A program made the position numbers and the translations under genes. Positions 58,401-64,000 of a stretch of 64,000 bases of DNA are shown here, piece after piece. The DNA lies in contig NC_085128.1 in assembly GCF_030269925.1 (NCBI RefSeq), positions 3,164,501 through 3,228,500 on the forward strand, in the 5' to 3' direction. Numbering within the stretch: position 1 is the stretch's first letter; each line of letters begins with the position of its first letter. This DNA is from Bombyx mori. Its lineage: Eukaryota > Arthropoda > Insecta > Lepidoptera > Bombycidae. Below the pieces are notes generated by a model that made no database searches, was not told where the DNA came from, and saw nothing but the letters and a program-made list of their open reading frames with translations.

Positions 58401-58759
58401 GTTAATTTACTCGCCGAGCCCTTCGTCGCGAGCGACGGGTTCGACGAGCACGGTGACCGGTGCTTGGGGTATTAGACGGTCGTGTCTTGACTTGAATTCT
58501 TGGAATATTATACGCCGCGACGCGTTGCCGTCTGCCTCTAAAGCATTCGTTACATTGACAACTCACCCTCAAATATGTTCTGGATGATGAGATACGACTG
58601 CGTAACGACGATCAGCAGAGCGACGTGGGTCCAAGCGAACAGGCTGAACTGCCGCATGTAGTAGCGTTTGACCAGAGACAGCACGAACCAAACGAAGCCG
58701 ACGCAGTACAAGCTGAACGATATGAAACGGTGGTACGTCACCAGAAACTTGAGGTAGTC
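43322..58759 (-). CDS. CdsA: CDP-diacylglycerol synthase (phosphatidate cytidylyltransferase), last six coding exons; 5' part not in window
   Basis: CDP-diacylglycerol synthase condenses phosphatidic acid with CTP to give CDP-diacylglycerol, the precursor of phosphatidylinositol and cardiolipin; in animals it is a multispanning ER enzyme. Six minus-strand exons (58759-58567, 47092-46926, 46314-46165, 45346-45218, 44014-43880, 43414-43322) join in frame to give ~288 residues ending at a TAG. All have AG acceptors and GT donors. The joined product has the family landmarks in order: FISFSLY and [18 protein letters not shown] membrane segments, [46 protein letters not shown] and [11 protein letters not shown], which together satisfy the CDS signature (S-x-F-K-R-x4-K-D...P-x-H-G-G-x2-D-R-x-D). 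Known animal homologues are about 445-460 residues, so the N-terminal ~150-170 residues are missing; I could not find their exons between 58760 and 64000. The identification rests on recognising the family in sequence and is very secure; the symbol follows the Drosophila name. Confidence 0.96.
43629..43790. repeat. ACTAGCTGTACCCGTCCGCTT repeat in last CdsA intron
   Basis: Starts CTAGCTGTACCCGTCCGCTT CGCTGAGC and ends AGATTTATATATTAGTAATAG; a common moth repeat end structure. Confidence 0.6.
43880..44014 (-). CDS. CdsA: CdsA exon, catalytic [11 protein letters not shown]
   Basis: 135 nt, 45 codons, phase 0. Acceptor CATGCAG|GAC, donor CAGCAG|GTAAGC. It starts [20 protein letters not shown], the second half of the CDS signature, with the acidic residues D-R-F-D expected to bind metal and CTP, and ends [15 protein letters not shown]. 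One arm of a 28-bp inverted repeat (44063-44090) lies about 50 bp upstream of the acceptor, where the branch point would be expected. Confidence 0.96.
44063..44797. mobile_element. TIR-flanked element in a CdsA intron, with a SINE inside
   Basis: A 28-bp inverted repeat with one mismatch, at 44063-44090 (GCTTCGCCAAACAGAACGCG...) and 44770-44797. The next bases inward share GACGGCGCGC/AACGGCGCGC. A Bm1-type SINE (44139-44388) lies between the arms, so the element without it would be about 485 bp. No ORF or clear target duplication. Confidence 0.6.
44139..44388 (+). repeat. Bm1-type SINE inside the TIR element of a CdsA intron
   Basis: GGTGCGGTAGGACCTCTTGT to ACCCATATAAGCAATAAAAA; antisense to CdsA. 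Confidence 0.85.
44938..45179 (-). repeat. Bm1-type SINE in CdsA intron, next to a splice donor
   Basis: TTTTTTTTTATTGCTTAGATAG to GAGGTCCTACCATCAG, ending 38 bp downstream (in CdsA sense) of the exon at 45218-45346, in the same orientation as the gene. Confidence 0.88.
45218..45346 (-). CDS. CdsA: CdsA exon, [18 protein letters not shown]
   Basis: 129 nt, 43 codons, phase 0 at both ends, acceptor CATTTCAG|ATC and donor AAG|GTAGCT. It encodes [20 protein letters not shown] and then [23 protein letters not shown], i.e. the first half of the CDS signature ([10 protein letters not shown]). The intron cuts the signature directly after this lysine. A Bm1-type SINE (44938-45179) ends only 38 bp from the donor. 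Confidence 0.96.
45525..45987. mobile_element. Possible MITE: perfect 21-bp inverted repeat in a CdsA intron
   Basis: GCGCGCGAGTTCATGTCCAT at 45525 recurs as its exact reverse complement ending at 45987, 463 bp across, within the intron between the exons at 46165 and 45346. The inner side of the right arm is very GC-rich (45912-45970). No target duplication was identified. Confidence 0.55.
46165..46314 (-). CDS. CdsA: CdsA exon, lumenal or loop segment with CPIEY motif
   Basis: 150 nt, 50 codons, phase 0 at both ends. Acceptor TATATTTTCAG|CTT; donor chosen as GTG|GTCAGT, because the alternative three bases earlier (AAA|GTGGTC) fits the donor consensus less well; both keep frame. It encodes [20 protein letters not shown] and then [16 protein letters not shown], a less conserved region of the family but with the characteristic C-P-I-E-Y and C-x-P-S motifs. 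Confidence 0.93.
46344..46492 (-). mobile_element. CR1-like LINE 3' end with clean target duplication, CdsA intron
   Basis: Bounded by TGTTATAGCAT at 46333-46343 and 46493-46503; contains GCCCTTGTAGGCAGACGAGC, the GCCTACCG motif and the first LINE codons (CTCGTTTGAAGAAGGA). It lies 30 bp upstream (gene sense) of the exon ending at 46314. Confidence 0.85.
46742..46870 (-). mobile_element. CR1-like LINE 3' end in CdsA intron
   Basis: TTTTTTATTGCCTATGTAGGCAG to TACCGTTTAACACTCTCCAG; only 56 bp from the donor of the exon at 46926. Confidence 0.8.
46926..47092 (-). CDS. CdsA: CdsA exon, P-K-K-T-W-E-G-F segment
   Basis: 167 nt. Acceptor TTGTTCTCAG is followed by GT, which completes the split glycine codon from the exon at 58567; the donor is GGG|GTGAGG (phase 0). 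It encodes [20 protein letters not shown] followed by [20 protein letters not shown] and GFIGG, the most conserved central block of eukaryotic CDP-DAG synthases. The intron upstream is 11,474 bp and full of transposable elements. A Bm1-type SINE starts 45 bp upstream of the acceptor (47137). Confidence 0.96.
47137..47380 (+). repeat. Bm1-type SINE in CdsA intron
   Basis: CTGGTGGTAGGACCTCTTGT to CATCTAAGCAATAAAAAAAA, 45 bp upstream (gene sense) of the acceptor at 47092. Confidence 0.88.
47775..48190 (+). mobile_element. ~390-bp tailless retroposon family, copy in CdsA intron
   Basis: Starts AACTAGTGGTCCCGTAGTAG and ends GCTTCACGTATTAAT; it lies in the 11.5-kb CdsA intron, 680 bp from the exon at 46926-47092. 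Confidence 0.8.
48191..48892. other. Intronic sequence of CdsA, no feature seen
   Basis: Lies in the 11.5-kb intron; no recognised repeat. Confidence 0.45.
48893..49070 (-). mobile_element. CR1-like LINE 3' end in CdsA intron
   Basis: TTTGTTTATTGCCCCTGTAGACAGACGACC to ACACCGTGGAGGGGAGTCAT, with a short internal deletion. Confidence 0.78.
49221..50652. mobile_element. Non-autonomous DNA transposon with many GGATAGATGCC subterminal repeats
   Basis: 1,432 bp. Terminal inverted repeats read GGGTAAAGCCGAGATAGATG on the left and GGGTAAAACCTGGATAGATG on the right (3 mismatches in 22), with TA flanking both ends. GGATAGATGCC or close variants occur about 11 times: forward near 49232, 49408, 49428, 49460, 49480, 50223 and 50285; inverted at 50240, 50264, 50614 and 50631. 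They cluster in the outer thirds. No ORF longer than about 62 codons, so no transposase. I do not recognise the superfamily. Confidence 0.8.
50710..51000. repeat. Interspersed repeat CTAGCTGACCCGGCAG, uninterrupted copy
   Basis: Sister of the copy at 53383. It ends TTTTTATATATATAGATAG and is joined without a gap to a Bm1-type SINE lacking its A-tail (51001). In the lineage of this family it shows the sequence before Tc1 insertion. Confidence 0.8.
51001..51234 (-). repeat. Bm1-type SINE lacking its A-tail
   Basis: Begins GATAGGTGGACGAGCTCACA directly after the TATATATA end of the preceding repeat and runs to GTCCTACCAACAG. No T-run separates the two elements. Confidence 0.85.
51235..52136. 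other. Intronic sequence of CdsA, no feature assigned
   Basis: A 78-codon minus-strand ORF (51729-51965) includes a hydrophobic run ([15 protein letters not shown]) but has no family match or splice context that I can support. Confidence 0.4.
52137..52376 (-). repeat. Bm1-type SINE, truncated
   Basis: ATTTTTTTATTTCTTGCTTAG to CTCACAAGAGGACCTA. Confidence 0.87.
52377..53382. other. Intronic sequence of CdsA, no feature seen
   Basis: AT-rich, no recognised repeat. Confidence 0.45.
53659..55401 (-). mobile_element. Tc1-like DNA transposon
   Basis: 1,743 bp with 26-bp terminal inverted repeats starting CAGTCGTGG; the two copies differ at one base (53659-53684 and 55376-55401). TA on both sides (53657-53658, 55402-55403) is the target duplication expected of Tc1/mariner. 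It encodes a broken transposase on the minus strand. It sits inside an older interspersed repeat (see 53383-55415) whose uninterrupted relative at 50710-51000 shows the empty site. Confidence 0.97.
53991..55029 (-). pseudogene. Tc1-like transposase (DD34E), disrupted
   Basis: Transposases of this family cut the element out and insert it at TA. The start is the ATG at 55029-55027 ([14 protein letters not shown]...). A frameshift near 54965 leads into [16 protein letters not shown], a helix-turn-helix DNA-binding segment. The frame 54904-54524 carries [13 protein letters not shown] and the first catalytic aspartate (LFSDETKVN), and ends at an in-frame TGA. After a further frameshift, 54527-53991 carries [11 protein letters not shown], the second aspartate ([10 protein letters not shown]) and the glutamate ([12 protein letters not shown]), with exactly 34 residues between D and E. 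One stop and at least two frameshifts mean no functional protein, though the inverted repeats are still good. Confidence 0.95.
55416..56599. other. Intronic sequence of CdsA, no feature seen
   Basis: No recognised repeat; a 16-nt T-run near 56517. Confidence 0.45.
56600..56818. repeat. GCGAAGCGAGGGCGGGTCGCTAGT repeat
   Basis: Starts AATATTATAAAGAGGAAAGA with (TTTG)n, passes GAAACTACTGGACCGATTTG and ends GGGCGGGTCGCTAGTG. It lies in the large CdsA intron. Confidence 0.7.
57345..57572. repeat. GCGAAGCCAGGGCGGGTCGCTAGT repeat
   Basis: Contains AAACTACGCAACGGATTTTG and ends GGGCGGGTCGCTAGTGCTT, sharing the last ~25 bp with the copy at 56600. In the large CdsA intron. Confidence 0.7.
57989..58214 (-). 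repeat. Bm1-type SINE joined to a second repeat
   Basis: The T-run follows the flank TATTAGACGGT (57978-57988); the body ends GGTCCTACCACCAGT and passes directly into the GGTAGGAAAA-family copy at 58215. A ~20-bp deletion removes the GGCGGGGTGGTGGTAC segment. Confidence 0.85.
58215..58469 (-). repeat. GGTAGGAAAA-tailed repeat copy sharing a target duplication with a SINE
   Basis: TTTTTCTACCTAAGCTGATG to GACCGGTGCTTGGGG; followed by TATTAGACGGT (58470-58480), whose partner stands before the adjacent Bm1-type SINE (57978-57988). A ~25-bp deletion removed the GGCGAGAAACTCAG block. Ends 87 bp from the CdsA exon at 58567. Confidence 0.8.
58567..58759 (-). CDS. CdsA: CdsA exon (first one in window)
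   Basis: 193 nt, 64 codons plus one base. It starts at GAC after acceptor TTTTGTTCACAG and ends GAG-G before donor GTGAGT (phase 1). It encodes [15 protein letters not shown]...IIQNIFEG: two hydrophobic spans separated by a basic loop (KRYYMRQFS), matching the mid-protein membrane region of CDP-DAG synthases. The overlapping alternative frame over the same stretch is a shadow. Being phase 0 at its 5' side, it needs at least one more upstream coding exon, which is not seen in the remaining 5.2 kb. Confidence 0.95.
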
Positions 58760-59062
58760 CTGTGAACAAAACATTTTTTTTCCGTTTAAGCAAATTAATT
58801 TTGTATATTTAATGACTTTAGGGAGTTTATTGGTGAGAAGAAAATTTAGGACAAACTATTATTTGCGCTTACGCCACCCAACAGCGCCGAAATACCGGCG
58901 CAACTCATAAAATTTGAAAATCGTGGTTTAAAACAATTTGTATCCTGAAAACATTAACAACGCTCTCGTTTTTATCGACAGCAACCTTATTTTACGATTG
59001 AATACGAACTTTTACATATCTGATGATGAATGTGAGATATCATTAGTGTTTTGTTTAATTTT

Positions 59063-59620
59063 TTCGGGCAGGGTGCCGAACCTGCATGAAGTTTTCGCGC
59101 CTTGAGTACGCGTGGGGTATGATGACGGACCGCAGATTTGCAGGGCGCGGACTCAAGGATGTTTTTAGGGTTCTACCCACCAAATGACTTCCGTTGCACT
59201 ATCTCATCCAACGTCAAATTTCCGCCCGGGATCAGTATACCCAGGAAGAGTAGGTGTTTTCCCGCGGTCAATACTGAATACTCCCTTACGGATCCATCAT
59301 ATCCAATAAGCCTTGTATTATACCGGCAACCGTACTCGTCGAACTCGGCAAAGAGTTCGACGTGCAATCTTCTCAGCGAGTCGCGATTCCGATCCGGTAG
59401 TAGACTCATTCGCGAAGCAGCTACTCTTGAGTTGTTAAGTCTCCCTTGGAGGCGCTCGGGCAGCTGTTAGCAAATCCCGCCCCTTCTGGCTGAGCCCCTT
59501 CTCGCCCACCTGTCCTTGTGAAACTGGAAAGGCCTGCGGACCACCAGTGAGCCCTCAACAACCAGACTCGCAGCGCTACCCGAGAACGAACAAGTTGATC
59601 ATTAAAGATATACTTCAACA
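59063..59620 (-). repeat. GC-rich interspersed repeat (TTTTTTCGGGC tail family)
   Basis: T-run and CGGGCAGGGTGCCGAAC, CTCAAGGATGTTTTTAGGG, CGATTCCGATCCGGTAGTAG and CTCCCTTGGAGGCGCTC. Related to 32115 in its left third and to 9725 in its right part. The ORFs over it (59138-59470, 59173-59409, 59421-59621) are not genes. Confidence 0.65.
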
Positions 59621-60478
59621 CAACGAGTTATATAATACACTGAAAATAAAAACTTAATCAAATATGCATAAGAACTATAATTATAACTAACTGTACAATA
59701 TACACACAATGACAATGTATGTACGTACATATTCCATTTCGTTTTGACCTTTAACCAAAAGACATTAGCCTACATTTCCGTGTACCTACCTCGTAAACTA
59801 ATAAAGGCTAATATGCTCTGTAGTTTGTGCTAGCGTTATATACTGGCATCTAATTTCAATCAGTTAATGGTGATGGCATAAATAATGGCAGCATACACAA
59901 TGCGATATCCATGGGCTATGGAAATAATTAACAGCAATTGGGCTGAGAGTTCATTCACCCGACTATGCAAACGAACATACTTAACCCTAAATATATGTAC
60001 ATATACAAATGAAGTCGGGCTACAGATATATGTATGAAGCCCATCAATTTTTTAAGTGAAATCCGTTGCAACTTATTCCCAAAAATATACATCTATAGGA
60101 GGATTTAGTCTGCAATAGAATGAGGCAGAAGATGATGAAGATGTCACTTCTATTGCGGGGAACATTATGTTTAATGGTGTTATTAGGAGACTTATCTCAA
60201 TTTTTGGGTAAGGTTTGCCTGATCATGACAATGAAGTTGTGCAAGGCTGGTATTTTATCACAATGTTTTTTATTGCACTAGATAGGAAATCTTAAAGTAC
60301 ATGTATAAGTTGATGGATGTAATTACCCACAATGCAATACGACATGAGTTCGAAGTGTCAATGGTAGTCAGCATACGAGTGCCGACCGACACTCAAAATG
60401 TTATATTCATAGGCTACCAAAGCACATCTCAATAGAGGCAATTTTGCATGATTGGTTTATATTTCAAATAACTATCAT
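59621..60478. other. No feature seen
   Basis: Presumed CdsA intron or upstream region; no coding match to the missing N-terminal part. Confidence 0.4.
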
Positions 60479-60491
60479 ATTATTAAGTATA

Positions 60492-60883
60492 CTAGAGGTC
60501 CCGCGGTAGTCAAAATTCGACTATAATTAATTGGAATTTAAAGTTTGTACACTATTATGATTGCATTTTCAACGCTAATACTATAGTATAGAAAAATATG
60601 AATAAAGACAAACAATATTTAATCTATACTCAATTTGACCACAGACGTCAAGAACAAAAGTTTGACAATAAATAAATAGTATGCATGCGTGTATGTGTCA
60701 AATACATGGTAGTGTGTGTAATGTTTTCTTTATTGATTTAATGTATCTTTTATGCGTTATTTTAAAAAAATATTAGCATTGTGCACTTCTTCTCTATATT
60801 CTCTATAAGTATGGAAAATTTCATACTCCTCCGTCCGCGCAATTTTCGTAAAAAGGGATACAAAGTTTTTGCTTCACGTATTA
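60492..60883 (+). mobile_element. ~390-bp tailless retroposon, copy with 13-bp target duplication
   Basis: Flanked by ATTATTAAGTATA at 60479-60491 and 60884-60896. It begins CTAGAGGTCCCGCGGTAGTC with a short palindrome around AAATTCGACT and ends TTTTTGCTTCACGTATTA, without a poly-A tail. Three other copies lie in the window (11265, 27276, 47775). A long duplication points to target-primed retroposition rather than a DNA transposon. Confidence 0.8.
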
Positions 60884-60896
60884 ATTATTAAGTATA

Positions 60897-62214
60897 TTAC
60901 TTATATATTAGGATTATTAAACATGTTTATTATTATGATGTAATCGATCAGTTTAATTTTAAGGTGTTTCCCCCTTATTTATTGATACCAAATGTCAACA
61001 AAGGCGTCCGATTTAGAACACTTTGAATATTACAAATTATTACAATTACAATTACTCCAGCCAACTTGGAATCAATGGTATAGGAAAAGAACTATTGTTT
61101 TCAGAAAAAATATTCTGTCCGCTATTCTTTTGTGGATTCACAAGTCGGCATCGGTAATGTTTATGACTGTTGTTACCACTAATTACCCTATTAGGGATAA
61201 GCATTCTTCTGCATTCTTTTACGTGCGTTCGTTTTGAATTATAACTCAATTAACAATCCAATCAACCCAACACGTTGTTATCAATTGATACTTCTGTTAT
61301 AACAAATGCACACGATTCTGTTGCGCATTCTATGCGGTAATCGAAAGAAAAATCTTTTTTTTTAACTGGTAACATTCTATAAACTAACTTTCATATTTCG
61401 ATATTAGACGGATAACATCGGATACCTGTAAAAATTTTCTAATGAAATATTTGAAATTTTTGTTGGTTCGAATGTTAGTAAGAAATTAATCAGACTAAAT
61501 GTATGGGAATAATCGCGTAGAATTTTTGAATTTTATTACAACCCTTTGGCTTCGATATTTAAAAAAAAAAAACATAAACAAACCGAAACAGTAACTTTAA
61601 TACTTTTGCAACGCAGCCTGATATTTGTATTACGCATTTTAATAGAATCTATGATAGATAACCCGTCACGCTATCGGTCGAGCAATATTTATTTTGTTTG
61701 GCTGCATACATTTTGGCAATCGGGGTTCGTGTGATAAGTGTATTACACGTTGCGTACCGAACGACTGTAATCTACATCAAATTAAACATAAATACTAAGC
61801 GGGTACGTATTACGCGTCTTCTATAAAACCGATATGAAATTCTGAATACTACACGAACGTCGATAAGAAATAGACGATACTTACCTACTTGTAATTTTTG
61901 TGTTATAAATACCTACATCATAACGGAATGCAATATTTTCTTTCATTATCATGAAAACTGTAAAATATTTGAAGTGTCGGAAATAATGTACTATAATATT
62001 GAAATAAGTAGTGCCCTTGTACTCTGTATTCTTATTGTCGTGATTCTTCTAACAGCTGTGTGTACAAAATATATTAAATATAAAATATAAAAATATAATA
62101 ATAAAAAAAAAAACGAGATTAAACCATAAAAGTAGTTTTATTGTGTCAACGATTCGCGAAAACGGACTCAACTATTTTTCTTTTTTTTTTAAACCACGCA
62201 CGGCCATCATGTCC
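60897..62214. other. No feature assigned
   Basis: An 81-codon plus-strand ORF (60992-61237) and its antisense match nothing I recognise. Searched for CdsA upstream motifs (NWW, YFFYGE) without success. Confidence 0.4.
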
Positions 62215-62430
62215 CAAATTAGGATTCCTTGTGTAATGGGTGCCCGAAACTGATATATATTATTTCGATGATATATATCCGTTTAAATATATACATATAT
62301 GATAAACACCCAGAGAAAGAGCAAACAAACCTGTTCATCACACGAAACTTTGCCCGTAGTGGGAATCGAACCCACGACCCTCGGCGCAACAGTCTAGAGC
62401 GTTAACTATTGCACCACCGCATTGAGTAAA
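62215..62430 (-). repeat. tRNA-derived SINE (related to 22990-23252)
   Basis: Minus strand: head with A-box-like TGGTGCAATAGTT (62416-62404) and B-box GGTTCGATTCC (62372-62362), then a body with TCTGGGTGTTTATCA and GGGCACCCATTACACAAGG, the same plan as the copy at 22990. No acceptor stem pairing. Confidence 0.75.
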
Positions 62431-62893
62431 TCCTGCATTGAGTCAGTCTATTCTAGTCAATATTAGAATTAAAAAATTACATCTCTACTAGTTGCTTTTG
62501 AATGTTTTACTTCATTTTATTTCTTGAATTGAAGACTGAAATATCAAGTTATCGATCAACTTTAATCGAATAATTTATAAAAATATCGTTATACCTAAAA
62601 ACACGTAACATTGACTCATATGTGGACATGTCCGCTTTTCGCAAAAAATACAAAGAAATTCCGCTGGTCACATCGGTCACACGAAAGGCAAAAAAAAAAC
62701 AAAATTAATTATTAGGACTTTAGATAAGGAATCTCGTCAAATAAATTTTAATATTCGTTTAAAAAGAGAATAATTTTGTCTTCGTCTTATTAAATTTAAA
62801 TTTCACATAGCACGTTCCAATTGTAGTTGATTCAAATGTTTTTAATTAGACACTAACAGGGTCAATGACCTCGATATAACATTACATCTATTA
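62431..62893. other. No feature seen
   Basis: AT-rich; no repeat or ORF. Confidence 0.4.
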
Positions 62894-63091
62894 CTGGTGG
62901 TAGGACCTCTTGTGAGTCCGCGCGGGTAGGTACCACCGTGCCTATTTCTGCCGTGAAGCAGTAATGCGTTTCGGTTTGAAGGGTGGGGCAGCCGTTGTAA
63001 CTATACTGAGACCTTAGAACTTATATCTCAAGATGGGTGGCGCATTTACGTTGTAGATGTCTATGGGCTCCAGTAACTACTTAACACCAGG

Positions 63092-63850
63092 TTTTTTTTT
63101 TTTTTTATAACAACTAAGAGGCAAACGAGCAAGACGGGTCACCTGATTGTAAGTGATTCACCGCCGCCCACGGTCACCAGCGTTTACGCCAGTGCGTTGC
63201 CTACCCTTCAGATAAGAATATGCTCTTTTCTTGAATAACCCAATGTCGCAGTTGTTGGGGAAGACCGCTGATGGCAACGAATTCCAGAGATTTACTGTGC
63301 GTGGCAGAAAACTGTTTTAAAAACGCATTGTAGTGAAACGCCAACCATCCAGATGGTGCGGATGATAGTTCCGGCGAGACGATCGGTTGCGAAAATCAGC
63401 GGCTTCTATTAAATTGAACAACTCCTCGGAACACTCCCCATTGTAAATTCTGTAAAGTATGCATAGGGAAGATAGATCCCTACGCAGTGCCAAAGGATCT
63501 AGCCGATCGACAAGTTCCGGATCGTCGACAATCCGAGATGCCCTACGTTGGATTCGGTCAAATGGAGATAGCTGATAACCCGGAGCCCCTGCCCAAAGGT
63601 GGCAACAATACTTCATGTGAGGCCGCACTTGCGCCTTATACAGTTTAAGGCGGTGAGCCGGCTTGAAGTACTGTTTGGCCCTGTTGAGTACTCCGAGTTT
63701 TTTGGAGGCCATTTTAGCCTTGCTCTCCAAATGACCGCCTAACTGGACAACACTCGAAATGTCTACGCCCAGAATGCCAATGTTCGGCTTGGCACAAAGG
63801 TGAGTGTTTCCGAAGAGTGGCGATGCGACAAAGGGGGCTTTTTTTGGGTG
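63092..63850 (-). mobile_element. 5'-truncated CR1/Jockey-like LINE inside Bm1
   Basis: A 759-bp insertion, poly-A tail as a T-run at 63092-63106 (minus-strand element), 3' UTR with the GGGCGGCGGTGAATCAC block, and the C-terminal part of a reverse-transcriptase ORF. The 5' end is truncated near 63850. Unlike the LINE at 33370, no target duplication longer than about 3 bases can be made out. Confidence 0.85.
63317..63850 (-). pseudogene. C-terminal part of CR1/Jockey-like LINE reverse transcriptase
   Basis: Reads SSVVQLGGHLESKAKMASKK, LGVLNRAKQYFKPAHRLKLY and KAQVRPHMKYCCHLWAGAPG in a row, then DRIQRRASRIV, LSSLCILYRIYNGECSEELF and HHLDGWRFTTMRF: the thumb/C-terminal domain of CR1-Jockey reverse transcriptases. 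The first ~15 residues of the open frame come from the flanking SINE. After TTMRF a one-base shift in a T/A run (about 63317) creates a stop; the expected continuation ([19 protein letters not shown]) is still present in another frame downstream. Confidence 0.88.
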
Positions 63851-64000
63851 GGTGGGCTGTGAGCTCGTCCACCCATCTAAGCAATAAAAAAAATACAATT
63901 TTTTAAATTATAACCCTAAGATAGTCGGTCGACGCAATTACTATTTCACTTTCGAAGACCAAAGTTTTTTTCTCATCTAAAATACGTATAATAATTCAAG

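Larger units (their letters stand above)
62894..63894 (+). repeat. Bm1-type SINE split by a CR1-like LINE
   Basis: The body 62894-63091 stops at TTAACACCAGG and resumes at 63851 (GGTGGGCTGTGAGCTCGTCC...CTAAGCAATAAAAAAAA). The two parts join into a normal SINE when 63092-63850 is removed. Confidence 0.88.

Noticed and set aside
58569..58793. Second minus-strand frame ([15 protein letters not shown]...) over the CdsA exon
   Set aside because: Out of frame with the conserved CDP-DAG synthase sequence; a shadow.
60992..61249. Plus- and minus-strand ORFs upstream of CdsA
   Set aside because: Compared with the expected CdsA N-terminal motifs and found none; no other family recognised.
62350..62425. 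tRNA-like sequence on the minus strand
   Set aside because: Same reasons: SINE head with no pairing acceptor stem.
1..64000. CRISPR arrays, bacterial operons, ribosome binding sites
   Set aside because: The window is insect nuclear DNA; tandem repeats present (19 bp, 32 bp) have no spacers.

Overview
The window is nuclear DNA of a lepidopteran, most likely a silkworm (Bombyx). It is AT-rich and intron-bearing. It is filled with copies of a tRNA-headed SINE whose sequence I recognise as Bm1-type, together with other repeats typical of moths. No rRNA gene, functional tRNA gene, operon or CRISPR array is visible.

Only one host protein-coding gene can be read with confidence: the last six coding exons of CDP-diacylglycerol synthase (CdsA), on the minus strand between 58759 and 43322. 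The six exons join in frame with correct phases and give the last ~288 residues, including the complete CDS family signature. The first ~150-170 residues expected for the family are not visible and probably lie beyond 64000. One intron of 11.5 kb (47093-58566) holds most of the mobile DNA on that side: SINEs, a nested Tc1-like transposon, a 1.4-kb DNA element carrying many copies of GGATAGATGCC, and several retroposons. Downstream of the stop codon, about 39.05-43.32 kb is poor in repeats and may be the 3' UTR or flank.

The left part (1-33 kb) is mostly repeats and unassigned AT-rich DNA: Bm1-type SINEs, a second abundant family ending in GGTAGGAAAA, CR1-like LINE tails (one carrying a 19-bp minisatellite), degenerate reverse-transcriptase relics, and two TIR-flanked MITEs (19749-20017 and 31750-32032). 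A small stretch at 23956-24020 (minus) has very good splice signals and may be an exon of a second gene.

From 33.2 to 38.0 kb, a 4.07-kb non-LTR retrotransposon (endonuclease, reverse transcriptase, RNase H, zinc knuckle) with an ORF of about 1,170 codons free of stops sits inside a Bm1 SINE, bounded by a 12-bp target-site duplication. A second, CR1-like LINE fragment interrupts another Bm1 copy near the right end (63092-63850). Nested insertion is the main theme of the window. CdsA makes CDP-diacylglycerol for phosphoinositide and cardiolipin synthesis; the other coding sequences serve only transposition and most are broken.
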